Below, one piece after another: positions 31,448 to 39,232 of a stretch of 48,079 nt of DNA. Origin of the DNA: Sphingomonadaceae bacterium (lineage in GTDB: Bacteria > Pseudomonadota > Alphaproteobacteria > Sphingomonadales > Sphingomonadaceae); the NCBI GenBank assembly GCA_016000085.1, contig JAECRT010000019.1:10712-58790 (forward strand), read 5' to 3'. The notes beneath the pieces are model-generated. The model was given only the letters and a program-made list of their open reading frames with translations. It searched no databases and had not been told where the DNA came from. Positions within the stretch are counted from its first letter, which is position 1; each line of letters opens with the position of its first letter. The position numbers and the translations under genes were made by a program.

Positions 31448-32520
31448 CGCTGCATCGCCCGCGCGTTGCGCCAGCGGTCGGTCGGCAGCGCCGCGAGATG
31501 ATGACGATAGAGCGCACCCAGCCGCCCCCGCGCCAACCCCTGCCCGTCGACCAGTTGCAGGATGTCGGTGCCGGGATTCCAGTTGCCCTCGACCAGCGCC
31601 GGTCCCGCATCGGTCAGCCCGATATCCCAGCCGATCACTGTGAAGCCGGCGCGAAACGGACCATGCGCCCGCAGCGCCAGCGCGATCGCGGCATCCAGAT
31701 CGGGCACCGGCACGCCCGTGATCGCCGCGCCTGTCGCGGGATGTCGGTCATGCAGGACTGGCACGCCCTTTGCGCCGCCCAGCCAGGCGGGACGACAGCA
31801 GCCTGCCTGATCGACGCCCAGCACCAGATTGCCTGCATTGAAATTGTCCACCGGTCGCGCCCCACCGGCCGACAGGCGCAGCGCCATTCCGCAGGCTTCC
31901 GGCTTTCCTGCCTCATTCAGGCACGTCACGACCCGCAACGTGGGCAACGCAGCGGGCGACAGGGCCAGCAAGGCGGCATGGGTCGGCAATCGCCGCTGTA
32001 TGACGCCGCCCGCCCGCCACAGTGCCGTCAGCCGCACCACCAAGGCATCGCGCGCCAGCGTAACGTCCATCCCATGCCAGCGGTCCCCGACCCGCCGGAA
32101 GCGCTCGACGCCCTGCCCCTTGGACTGAAAGCTGGGTTTGGCGATGATGTCGTCCTGATCCGCGAGCCAGCCGGTCAGATCCTCCCGATCCGGGTCGCAT
32201 CCTGTCGCCACCGGCAACCCGGCCTCGCCCGCCACGCGCGCAAATAGTTGCTTGTTCTTGAGCGGATTGGAGGCCAGCGGAAAGGCGCCGGGATTGAGTA
32301 GCCGGTGCAGCCCCTTGCGATCCCTCATGCTCAGACCATCACGGCGCACCGCTTCGGCCAACAGCCGCGCCTCTGCGCGCGACCAGCCACCCTGCCCCGT
32401 CGCCGCCAGCAACTGGCCAATCGCTCGTTCGCCAATGCCCCAATGCTGTTTCAGGCCATCATGATAGGCGGCGAGCAGATCATTGTCGCTGCGTCCCGGC
32501 AACGCTCGCAACGTAAGCAA
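31444..32520 (-). CDS. Sugar-transfer-associated ATP-grasp protein
   Basis: 358-residue ATP-grasp protein of the ATPgrasp_ST type, related to alpha-L-glutamate-ligase-like enzymes. An N-terminal helical part (about 1-75) precedes NKQLFARVAGEAGLPV (entry to the fold), DDIIAKPSFQSKGQGVERFR (ATP lysine and phosphate loop), LPTLRVVTCLNEAGKPEACG and DNFNAGNLVLGVD. The C-terminal metal site is in TDAGPALVEGNWNPGTD. The start is TTG at 32520, three bases after the nucleotidyltransferase stop, with GGAG 6-7 bases upstream. ATP-grasp enzymes join a carboxylate to an amine or thiol; here the neighbours suggest an acyl or aminoacyl group on a sugar-containing product. Confidence 0.8.
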   Translation of the reverse strand: MLTLRALPGRSDNDLLAAYHDGLKQHWGIGERAIGQLLAATGQGGWSRAEARLLAEAVRRDGLSMRDRKGLHRLLNPGAFPLASNPLKNKQLFARVAGEAGLPVATGCDPDREDLTGWLADQDDIIAKPSFQSKGQGVERFRRVGDRWHGMDVTLARDALVVRLTALWRAGGVIQRRLPTHAALLALSPAALPTLRVVTCLNEAGKPEACGMALRLSAGGARPVDNFNAGNLVLGVDQAGCCRPAWLGGAKGVPVLHDRHPATGAAITGVPVPDLDAAIALALRAHGPFRAGFTVIGWDIGLTDAGPALVEGNWNPGTDILQLVDGQGLARGRLGALYRHHLAALPTDRWRNARAMQR

Positions 32521-32523
32521 GCG

Positions 32524-33333
32524 CTACTCCGCCGCCTGCGCAAAGGATATGCGTCGGGCCAGCAATTCTTCGGCAACGCCGTGCGAACGGGCATTGTCGA
32601 CGTCGATCGCCACTGCCCCATCGCTGAGCACCACCGGCGCGATCGTCATGCGGAACCGGCGCGAAAAACGGGCGAAGGCCGCAGCCAGCGTGCCAATGCC
32701 GAACCGGAAGCGGATGAGGTTGACGACACCGAACGCGCCAACGATGCGCAACGGATGCTTCACGAACTGGCCGCCCGTCCGAAAGGTTTCGGCGGCGGCC
32801 AGTGCGGCGCGATCCTTCAGCCAATATGTGTTGCAGTTGGAATAGCTGTCATCGGCAAATTGATAGAATTTGCGCTGGCCCGTCGGATGGGCGGCCAGCA
32901 CCGATGCGCGTCGGGTGAAGGCAACGGCCGCATCAGCCCCCTGCGCCGCGCAGCCCGCCTGCATTTCGGCCACTGCCTCCGGGGTCAGCAGCACATTGTC
33001 GGCGGTGGTGATGAGCAGCGGAAACTGCGCGCCATCGGCCGCAGACAGCACCGAATCCACCAGATTGGGCCGCGCAGCGACCAGCACCAGCCGCCCGCTG
33101 TCGATCAACCCGCGCAACTGCGGCAAGGCGCGCAGCACATCTCCATCCTCGATGGCGACGCGGATTTCGCCGATGCGCGCGCTGGCCGCCAGAGCATCGA
33201 TGACATGCACCAGCATCGGCTCACCCGCCACCGGGACCAGGCATTTGTGCGTGACACCCGCCGCCAGCGCCAGCGGGTCGCTCGCGCCGTTGCGTTTCCC
33301 TGCCAACACCAGCGCGGTGGCGTGGCCCGACAT
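32524..33333 (-). CDS. MobA-like NTP transferase domain protein
   Basis: 269-residue nucleotidyltransferase with a Rossmann-like fold. The N-terminal nucleotide loop reads LVLAGKRNGASDPLALAAGV then Lys30 in THKCLVPVAGEPM; the usual GG-x-RMG is altered to AGKRNG and the loop is longer. The metal aspartate is in ITTADN (110-113). GQRKFYQFADDSYSNCNTYW resembles the acceptor region of MobA-like sugar or alcohol phosphate nucleotidyltransferases. The protein probably activates a phosphorylated compound as an NDP or CMP derivative for the glycosyltransferase two genes on. The ATG overlaps the previous stop by one base (TGATG); a GTG one codon earlier also overlaps. Confidence 0.78.
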   Translation of the reverse strand: MSGHATALVLAGKRNGASDPLALAAGVTHKCLVPVAGEPMLVHVIDALAASARIGEIRVAIEDGDVLRALPQLRGLIDSGRLVLVAARPNLVDSVLSAADGAQFPLLITTADNVLLTPEAVAEMQAGCAAQGADAAVAFTRRASVLAAHPTGQRKFYQFADDSYSNCNTYWLKDRAALAAAETFRTGGQFVKHPLRIVGAFGVVNLIRFRFGIGTLAAAFARFSRRFRMTIAPVVLSDGAVAIDVDNARSHGVAEELLARRISFAQAAE

Positions 33334-34364
33334 CACGCCGCCACCCGGATCGGCGCCTGGCTCAACAGCCCCTGTCGCGCCAGACTATGCCCGACGATGG
33401 TTTCCACCAGCGCCGCATGATCGACCCCGATCGAGGCGGCGGACCGTGAGATCGTCTTTTTCGACCATAGGTTGCATGACAGGTTCACTTCCATGAACAA
33501 CAGATCGTTGGTCGCGGGGTCATAGCGAAACTCGAACCGGCCATAATCGAACGGCCACAGTTCGGGCAGCAGGCGGCGGGTCATATCCTCCAGCCGCGCG
33601 CGCAGGTCGGCATCTTCGACCAGCACCAGCGGATCGTCGCCCGCTTCGACCAGACCGCGCTTTTCCTCATAGCTGCGTTCGCGATGCGGATCGGCGGGCA
33701 CATACATCATCGGCGGCAAAATCCAGGGCTCCCCTTCACTGCCGCCCACCACCGGCACCGCAACATCCAGCAGCGGCGCCCATGCCTCGACCAGCGCGTC
33801 GTGGCCCAGGTCATGGAGATAATCGACATGGGCGCGCGCCTGCGCCCAATTGTCGACCATGGCCAGCCCCCAGGATGCGGAGGACGCATTAGGTTTGACC
33901 ACCAGCCGATCGGCCCGGAATGCGGGTTCGACGGGCAGGCCGCCCCGCCGGAAAATCTGCGCGGGCATCGTGGGCACATCATGCGCGCGGGCAATCAGCT
34001 TGCTGAGATATTTGTCGTCGGACACGCCGCGCAGAATGGGGCTGGCGCCCAGGAACGGCATATCGTGCCGCCCCAGCAGCAGCGGGGCGAGCATCTCGCT
34101 ATTCTGAAAGCCTCCGCGATTGAGCAGGGTCACGACAAAATCGACATCGGGCTGCTCGAACAACGCATCATAGCTGTTGGCGACCCGGACGTTCAGTCCG
34201 ATTTCCTCCAGCGTAGTGCGCATTTCATGATGATAGATGGCGTGGTTGCCATCCACCGCATCGGCCGCGCCATCGGCGCGGGCATGCTTGGCGAGGAAGA
34301 GGACGCGGAGCCGGGCCTTGTCGGCCGGGGGAATGCGCAGCGTGCGGTCGATCTGGATCGGCAT
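33333..34364 (-). CDS. D-alanine-D-alanine-ligase-like ATP-grasp protein
   Basis: 343-residue cytoplasmic ATP-grasp enzyme. An N-terminal domain (LRVLFLAKHARADGAADAVD) with IYHHEMRTTLEEIGLNVRVA recalls the Ddl pre-ATP-grasp domain; PFLGASPILRGVSDDKYLSK opens the central domain, VVKPNASSASWGLAM holds the ATP loop, and FDYGRFEFRYDPATNDLLFM followed by EVNLSCNL is the metal-binding end. It is too divergent to be the housekeeping Ddl, lacking its typical EVNTxPG sequence. The frame is open to 34427, but the ATG at 34364 gives a family-like start; neither has a good ribosome site. It begins the four-gene set. Substrate unknown. Confidence 0.75.
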   Translation of the reverse strand: MPIQIDRTLRIPPADKARLRVLFLAKHARADGAADAVDGNHAIYHHEMRTTLEEIGLNVRVANSYDALFEQPDVDFVVTLLNRGGFQNSEMLAPLLLGRHDMPFLGASPILRGVSDDKYLSKLIARAHDVPTMPAQIFRRGGLPVEPAFRADRLVVKPNASSASWGLAMVDNWAQARAHVDYLHDLGHDALVEAWAPLLDVAVPVVGGSEGEPWILPPMMYVPADPHRERSYEEKRGLVEAGDDPLVLVEDADLRARLEDMTRRLLPELWPFDYGRFEFRYDPATNDLLFMEVNLSCNLWSKKTISRSAASIGVDHAALVETIVGHSLARQGLLSQAPIRVAA

Positions 34365-34482
34365 GGCGCTGGCAATAACCACGCCGCATGACACCCGTTT
34401 GACCGGGCAGTGACGGTCGCGCGACATGCGAAGGTAACGCGCGTGACGACGCGATGACCGATTGAAGTCAGTCCGCCAGAGA

Positions 34483-36102
34483 TCAGGTCGTCATCGCCCG
34501 CGCCACCGCTTCGGCTACCTTGATCCCGTCGATCGCGGCGGACAGGATACCCCCGGCATAGCCCGCCCCTTCGCCCGCCGGGAACAGGCCCGTGACGGAC
34601 AGGCTCTGAAAATCCTTGCCGCGCGTGATGCGGATGGGGGAGGATGTGCGCGTTTCCACCCCGGTCATCACCGCGTCGGGATGGTCATAGTCCGCGATCT
34701 GGCGGCCAAAGGCAGGCAGCGCCTCACGAATGGCATCGACCACGAAGCCGGGCAGGCATTGCGACAGGTCGGTCGGCGTCACGCCAGGCTTATAGGATGG
34801 CACGACCTCACCCAGTTGGGTGGAGGCGCGACCCGCCATGAAATCGCCTACGGTCTGCCCCGGCGCCCAGTAGGATGAGCCACCCGCGACATAGGCCATG
34901 CTTTCCCAATGCCGCTGAAATTCGATCCCCGCCAGCGGGCCATCGGGATAATCCCGCGACGGGTCGATACCGACGACCAGCCCGCTATTGGCGTTGAACT
35001 CGGCGCGGCTATACTGGCTCATGCCGTTGGTGACGACGCGCCCTTCCTCCGACGTGGCGGCGACCACACGGCCGCCCGGACACATGCAGAAGCTGTAGAC
35101 GGTGCGCCCATTGTCGCAATGATGCGCCAGGCTATACGCCGCCGCGCCCAGATCGGGATGGCCCGCGCATTTGCCATAGCGCGCACGATCGACCCAGCTT
35201 TGCGGATGTTCGATCCGCACGCCGATAGAAAAGGGTTTGGGTTCGATAAAGACGCCGCGCCGGTGCAGCATCTCGAATGTCGGCCGCGCGCTGTGGCCCA
35301 CCGCCATGACGACATGATCTGTTTCGATCATGCTGCCGTCCTGCAAGATGACGCCGCGCAATCGCTGTGATCCGTCGCCCTGCGGTTCCAGCGCCAGATC
35401 CTCGACCCGGTGCTGCCAGCGATATTCGCCGCCCAGAGCCTCGATCTGCTTGCGCATCGCCTCTACCATGGTGACGAGGCGGAAAGTGCCGATATGGGGA
35501 TGCGCTTCCCACAATATGTCGTCGGGCGCACCTGCCGCGACAAACTCCTCCAGCACCTTGCGGCCCAGGAAGCGCGGGTCTTTCACCCGGCAATAGAGTT
35601 TGCCGTCGGAAAAGGTGCCCGCCCCGCCTTCACCAAACTGGACGTTGGAATCCGGGTCCAGTTCAGCCCGCCGCCATAGCGCCCATGTGTCCTTGGTCCG
35701 CTCCCGCACCGCCTTGCCGCGATCCAGAATGATCGGGCGGAAGCCCATCTGCGCCAGGATCAGTCCGGCGAACAGACCGCATGGCCCCGCGCCGATGACC
35801 ACCGGGCGCAGCGCAGGGCCGCCCTGCGGCGCTTGGGCGACGAAGCGATAGGTCGTGTCGGGCGTGGGCCGCACGTCATGGTCTGCGGCCAGCCGCTCCA
35901 GCACGGCCGCTTCATCCGCCACCGCAACGTCCATCGTATAGACCAGCAGGATGGCGCTGCGACGGCGCGCGTCATTGCCGCGCCGTACGAGCGTGAAGGA
36001 CAGCAGATCGGCGGCATCGATGCCCAACCGCGCGCAAATGGCGTCGGGCATTGCTTCGGCCGGATGGTCGAGGGGCAGTGTAAGGCCGGAAAGACGGATC
36101 AT
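34483..36102 (-). CDS. FAD-dependent oxidoreductase (COG2509 type)
   Basis: 539-residue flavoprotein. A small N-terminal domain (about 1-95, ILLVYTMDVAVADEAAVLER) precedes the Rossmann motif VVIGAGPCGLFAGL (101-114), RPIILDRGKAVRERTKDTWA and FGEGGAGTFSDGKLYCRVKD, all typical of the uncharacterised FAD-dependent dehydrogenases of COG2509. Cys-x-Cys in SFCMCPGGRVVA and the C-terminal GLFPAGEGAGYAGGILSAA are also diagnostic. The protein is soluble and its substrate unknown. It lies 103 bases after a TonB receptor gene, with a palindrome between, and about 120 bases before the ATP-grasp gene set; all are on the minus strand, but co-transcription is uncertain. Confidence 0.87.
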   Translation of the reverse strand: MIRLSGLTLPLDHPAEAMPDAICARLGIDAADLLSFTLVRRGNDARRRSAILLVYTMDVAVADEAAVLERLAADHDVRPTPDTTYRFVAQAPQGGPALRPVVIGAGPCGLFAGLILAQMGFRPIILDRGKAVRERTKDTWALWRRAELDPDSNVQFGEGGAGTFSDGKLYCRVKDPRFLGRKVLEEFVAAGAPDDILWEAHPHIGTFRLVTMVEAMRKQIEALGGEYRWQHRVEDLALEPQGDGSQRLRGVILQDGSMIETDHVVMAVGHSARPTFEMLHRRGVFIEPKPFSIGVRIEHPQSWVDRARYGKCAGHPDLGAAAYSLAHHCDNGRTVYSFCMCPGGRVVAATSEEGRVVTNGMSQYSRAEFNANSGLVVGIDPSRDYPDGPLAGIEFQRHWESMAYVAGGSSYWAPGQTVGDFMAGRASTQLGEVVPSYKPGVTPTDLSQCLPGFVVDAIREALPAFGRQIADYDHPDAVMTGVETRTSSPIRITRGKDFQSLSVTGLFPAGEGAGYAGGILSAAIDGIKVAEAVARAMTT

Positions 36103-36116
36103 CGCCCGCCTCTAGA

Positions 36117-36159
36117 GCATTCTGAAGTCGGCTGGAACAGCCTAAGGCTTGCAGAATGC
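36117..36159. repeat. Nested palindrome, probable dispersed intergenic repeat
   Basis: Outer arms GCATTCTG (36117-36124) and CAGAATGC (36152-36159) are perfect, and an inner hairpin GGCTG-GAA-CAGCC sits in the middle, so the 43 bases fold as one long interrupted stem on either strand. It is preceded by TCTAGA. The start CTAGAGCATTCTGAAG recalls intergenic palindromes repeated in many alphaproteobacterial genomes. It lies between the TonB receptor and the FAD oxidoreductase gene and has no T-run on either side. Confidence 0.5.
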
Positions 36160-36205
36160 GGAAAAATAGCCCGGCGCCAAACCGCCCCCCCGCTCCAGCC
36201 CCTCG

Positions 36206-38203
36206 TCAGAAGCGAGCGCGCACCCCGCCATAGACGGCGCGCCGCTCGACCGGATAGAAAGCGGCCTGCCCGCTATAGAGCACCGCGCCAATATCGCCGA
36301 TCGCGCGTTTGGCCGCCAGGTTGCGCGCGTCGAGGAACAGGGTAACACCGTCCCGCAACGCCGCCTGCGCGCCCAGATTGAACAGCGCATAGCCCCCGGT
36401 TCGCTTCGTATTGGCATAGTCCACCCACGCGCCCTGCGGCAGCCACTCGACCGCTGGCGAGACGCTCAGCGCATCCGTGCCCAGCCGCAATTCCGCGCGA
36501 TAGGCATGGCGCGGCACCACGGGCAGGCGATTGTCGCCGAACTGGCTGTCACCCCGGAACCGGAAATCGCTATATTGATAGACTTGCCGCACCATGGCCC
36601 ATGGCGTCAGCGTCAGGTCCAGCCCGGCCTCTACCCCCTGATGGCGCGTCCTGTCCGCATTGAAGGTCGCCGCCGGAATCACCCCCGGCGCAACGCTGAA
36701 TTGCAGCATCTCGCCGCGCAGGTCCGCGCGATACAGGCTGACGTCCCAAGCGGCGATGCCCATCCGGCCGCGCGTACCGACCTCCGCGGTCCAGGCTTTT
36801 TGCAGGCCAACGGGCGTAAAGCCGGGCGCGCCGCCGCTGGGCGTCTGGCTCAGTTCGCCAAAACCGGGCAGTTCGACCGACCGACTGACATTGGCGTAGA
36901 ACTGCACGGCCTGCGAGGGCTGATACAGCAGCCCTAACTTGGGCGCGAACGCATCGAAGCTGGCGTCCCCGCTACGCGCCGGGGCAAAGCGATTGGCGAT
37001 CCGCCGCTCGCCATGGGTATAGATGCCGCCTGCGATTAGCCAGACATCGGGCAGCGGCGCGATCCGCGCTTCGCCATAGCTGTTGATCGTTTGCGCCGTC
37101 TGCACCGCATGGGCCATCGGCGCGCCTGACTTGCCCGCAACATTGGCGAACTGCCGGGCGACCGTGCGCCCGAAGCGCGCCTGGCTGCCCAGCGTCAGTT
37201 CGACCGGCATACCGGCCAGATCGCCCGTCAGATCGACGCTGGCGAACACGCCGCGATCCTCCGATTTCTGGTCGATCACCTGATAGATGGGATGGTTCAG
37301 CGCCTTGGCGTTGAAGAATAGTCCGAACGCGATCTGGCCGCCGTCCAACTGGACGGTCGTGCGATTTTGCAGCCGGATCGAATCGATATTGCGCCCCTGA
37401 TCGCCCGCATAATTGCCCTTCTTCGGGTGGGACAGCGCATCGGCCTGCGTCAAAGCGCCCGACAAGTCCTGTCGGATCGACTGGGCGCTGGCATAAAAGC
37501 GCGTCTCTATCCCTTCGCCAAGCTTCAGCCCGACATTGGCGTTGAAGCGTAGCGCCTTGCGTGCGCCATGATCGCGGTCGCCATCCGATCGATCGGCCGT
37601 AACCGCCGCCCATATGTCGCCCCTATCATCGGCATGACCATAGGCCAGCTTGGCGCGCAGCGTTTCGAATGATCCGCCATCGACGCGCATCTCCGCCCCC
37701 GGCGCGCTACGCCCGGTCGGCGTTACGGCATTGATCGCCCCGCCCAACGTCGATCCGCCCAACCGCAGCGCATTGCCGCCGCGATACACCTCGATATGCT
37801 GAAAGACCTGCGGATCGAGTTCCTGAAAATCACCGTTATCGTCGGCCATGTTGATGGGAATGCCATCCTGCAACAGGGTCAGGCCGCGCATATGATAGCC
37901 GCGCGACAAACCCGATCCCCGTATCGAGATACGCACCTCCTGCCCGAATCGCGGTTGGGTATAGACGCCCGGCGAAAAGCTGAGCGCATCGCGCAGCGAC
38001 ACCGCGACCTTGTCTTCAAAGGATTCGGCCGCAACGACATCCACACCGCCGGGGGTGCGCTGAACGCGCGCGGCGGCGGCTTCGACGAACGGGCTGGCGG
38101 TCACGATGATCGCGTCCACTTCCTCGGCGAAGGCGGCGGTGCGCGACAGGGCGCAGGCAAGGACGCACAGCGAAACGCTGCGCAAGGCATGAACATAAGA
38201 CAT
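36206..38203 (-). CDS. TonB-dependent receptor, probably metal or siderophore uptake
   Basis: 665-residue outer-membrane receptor. A signal peptide (MSYVHALRSVSLCVLACALS, cleaved near AAFA-EEV) precedes the TonB-box-like DAIIVTASPF, a plug at about 45-160 (VSLRDALSFSPGVYTQPRFG, ISIRGSGLSRGYHMRGLTLL, QDGIPINMADDNGDFQELDP) and a barrel ending in GGVRARF with a terminal Phe. The plug resembles the FecA/citrate-like branch. A DUF2946 gene precedes it by 69 bases; DUF2946 genes often accompany TonB receptors in metal (often copper) uptake clusters, so a metal-complex ligand is likely. The ligand is not resolvable from sequence. Confidence 0.88.
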   Translation of the reverse strand: MSYVHALRSVSLCVLACALSRTAAFAEEVDAIIVTASPFVEAAAARVQRTPGGVDVVAAESFEDKVAVSLRDALSFSPGVYTQPRFGQEVRISIRGSGLSRGYHMRGLTLLQDGIPINMADDNGDFQELDPQVFQHIEVYRGGNALRLGGSTLGGAINAVTPTGRSAPGAEMRVDGGSFETLRAKLAYGHADDRGDIWAAVTADRSDGDRDHGARKALRFNANVGLKLGEGIETRFYASAQSIRQDLSGALTQADALSHPKKGNYAGDQGRNIDSIRLQNRTTVQLDGGQIAFGLFFNAKALNHPIYQVIDQKSEDRGVFASVDLTGDLAGMPVELTLGSQARFGRTVARQFANVAGKSGAPMAHAVQTAQTINSYGEARIAPLPDVWLIAGGIYTHGERRIANRFAPARSGDASFDAFAPKLGLLYQPSQAVQFYANVSRSVELPGFGELSQTPSGGAPGFTPVGLQKAWTAEVGTRGRMGIAAWDVSLYRADLRGEMLQFSVAPGVIPAATFNADRTRHQGVEAGLDLTLTPWAMVRQVYQYSDFRFRGDSQFGDNRLPVVPRHAYRAELRLGTDALSVSPAVEWLPQGAWVDYANTKRTGGYALFNLGAQAALRDGVTLFLDARNLAAKRAIGDIGAVLYSGQAAFYPVERRAVYGGVRARF

Positions 38204-38272
38204 GGCAATACTTTCGGAAAAACAGAATGGGGCCGCGCCCGTTCATCGGCGCGTCCGGATTGTTCAGGCTTT

Positions 38273-38683
38273 TCAGAAAGTTGTGGGCGGCCCCGATGAT
38301 GGCGGCGGCGGCGCGGCAAGCCGGGCGACAATGCCCGTTTTGAGCGCAAAGGCGATGACGCCGAACGGCCCCTGCCACGCGGGCAGCGTCAATTCCGCCA
38401 ACGGTGCCGGCGGTACGACCGGCTGTACGGACGCGGCGAAGGGGCAATGGGTCTGCCCCGGCATGCCGTCATCGCGGCGATGGTCGCCCTTTTCCGGCGC
38501 ATGCCCGCGATCGACGATGATATTGACAGCCCCCTGCCCGGTGCAGAGCGTAACGACTACGCCGTGCTCGGTGCGCACCGGCATGAAGCCTGCTGGCACC
38601 ACGGCGTGCAGCGCCAGGACGAGCAACGCCAACGCGGCCAGCAAGCCACGCGCGCCTTCGCTCTGTCTGATCGCCCCCATCAT
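38273..38683 (-). CDS. DUF2946 family protein
   Basis: 136 residues with one N-terminal hydrophobic segment (LLAALALLVLALHAVVPAGF), which fits a signal-anchor or signal peptide, followed by MPVRTEHGVVVTLCTGQGAV, the typical DUF2946 core. The central region is His/Asp/Cys-rich (RGHAPEKGDHRRDDGMPGQT then HCPFAAS) and could bind metal; the tail is Pro-rich. GAGGG precedes the ATGATG start. The gene begins a unit with the TonB receptor. Function is not established for the family, but copper or metal-linked context is common. Confidence 0.78.
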   Translation of the reverse strand: MMGAIRQSEGARGLLAALALLVLALHAVVPAGFMPVRTEHGVVVTLCTGQGAVNIIVDRGHAPEKGDHRRDDGMPGQTHCPFAASVQPVVPPAPLAELTLPAWQGPFGVIAFALKTGIVARLAAPPPPSSGPPTTF

Positions 38684-38751
38684 GGCCCTCGCCCCTAGCG
38701 CCCGGCAATCATCCTGTCACCCGGACAAAAGGCCCATGGCCATCACTGACC

Positions 38752-38780
38752 TTGACGTTAACGTAAAGTCACCCTACATC
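38752..38780 (+). promoter_or_regulatory. Self-regulated MerR promoter with palindromic operator
   Basis: TTGACG (38752-38757), 17 bases, then TACATC (38775-38780) form a housekeeping promoter. The palindrome TTGACGTTAACGTAAA (38752-38767, core ACGTTAACGT) covers the -35 and half of the spacer, the place where MerR-type regulators bind. The motif resembles that of the LiuR branch, MerR regulators of acyl-CoA and branched-chain amino acid catabolism. Predicted transcription begins at or next to the ATG at 38787, so the mRNA would be leaderless. Confidence 0.6.
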
Positions 38781-38786
38781 CGGGCC

Positions 38787-39194
38787 ATGGATAATCGCAG
38801 CAGCATCGCCGGCATTGAACTGCCCGACCACAGCGAACGGCAGAGTTACAGCATCACCGACCTGTCGGAGGAATTCGGCGTTACCGCCCGCGCGCTTCGA
38901 TTCTACGAGGATGAAGGACTGATCGCGCCGGAACGGCAAGGACTGGCTCGTATTTATTCGCGGCGCGACCGCGCTCGCCTCGCCTGGATCCTGCGCGGCA
39001 AGCGGGTGGGTTTCAGCCTGACCGAGATTCGCGAGATGATCGACCTGTACGACGCCGACGAAGCGCATGACGCGCAACGCCGCGTGACCATGGACAAGTG
39101 CAAGGCGCGAATCGATCTGCTGACCCGGCAGAAGGACGATATCGACGCCGCCATTGCCGAACTGGCCGCGTTCGTCGCGACCATGGAACAATGA
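38787..39194 (+). CDS. MerR family transcriptional regulator (LiuR-like)
   Basis: 135-residue DNA-binding regulator. The MerR winged helix-turn-helix is at about 21-90: SYSITDLSEEFGVTARALRF, YEDEGLIAPERQGLARIYSR, RLAWILRGKRVGFSLTEIRE. A C-terminal coiled coil (CKARIDLLTRQKDDIDAAIA) is the dimer helix. There is no metal-binding Cys set; one Cys lies in the coiled coil. The ATG at 38787 is chosen because the promoter and operator lie right before it; the frame extends to an ATG at 38736 that would include the operator. It is 38 bases before an acyl-CoA dehydrogenase gene, which it probably controls together with itself. Confidence 0.88.
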   Translation: MDNRSSIAGIELPDHSERQSYSITDLSEEFGVTARALRFYEDEGLIAPERQGLARIYSRRDRARLAWILRGKRVGFSLTEIREMIDLYDADEAHDAQRRVTMDKCKARIDLLTRQKDDIDAAIAELAAFVATMEQ

Positions 39195-39232
39195 CAACCC
39201 TGCCCCAAAAATAAAATCGCCTGGAGAAGATC

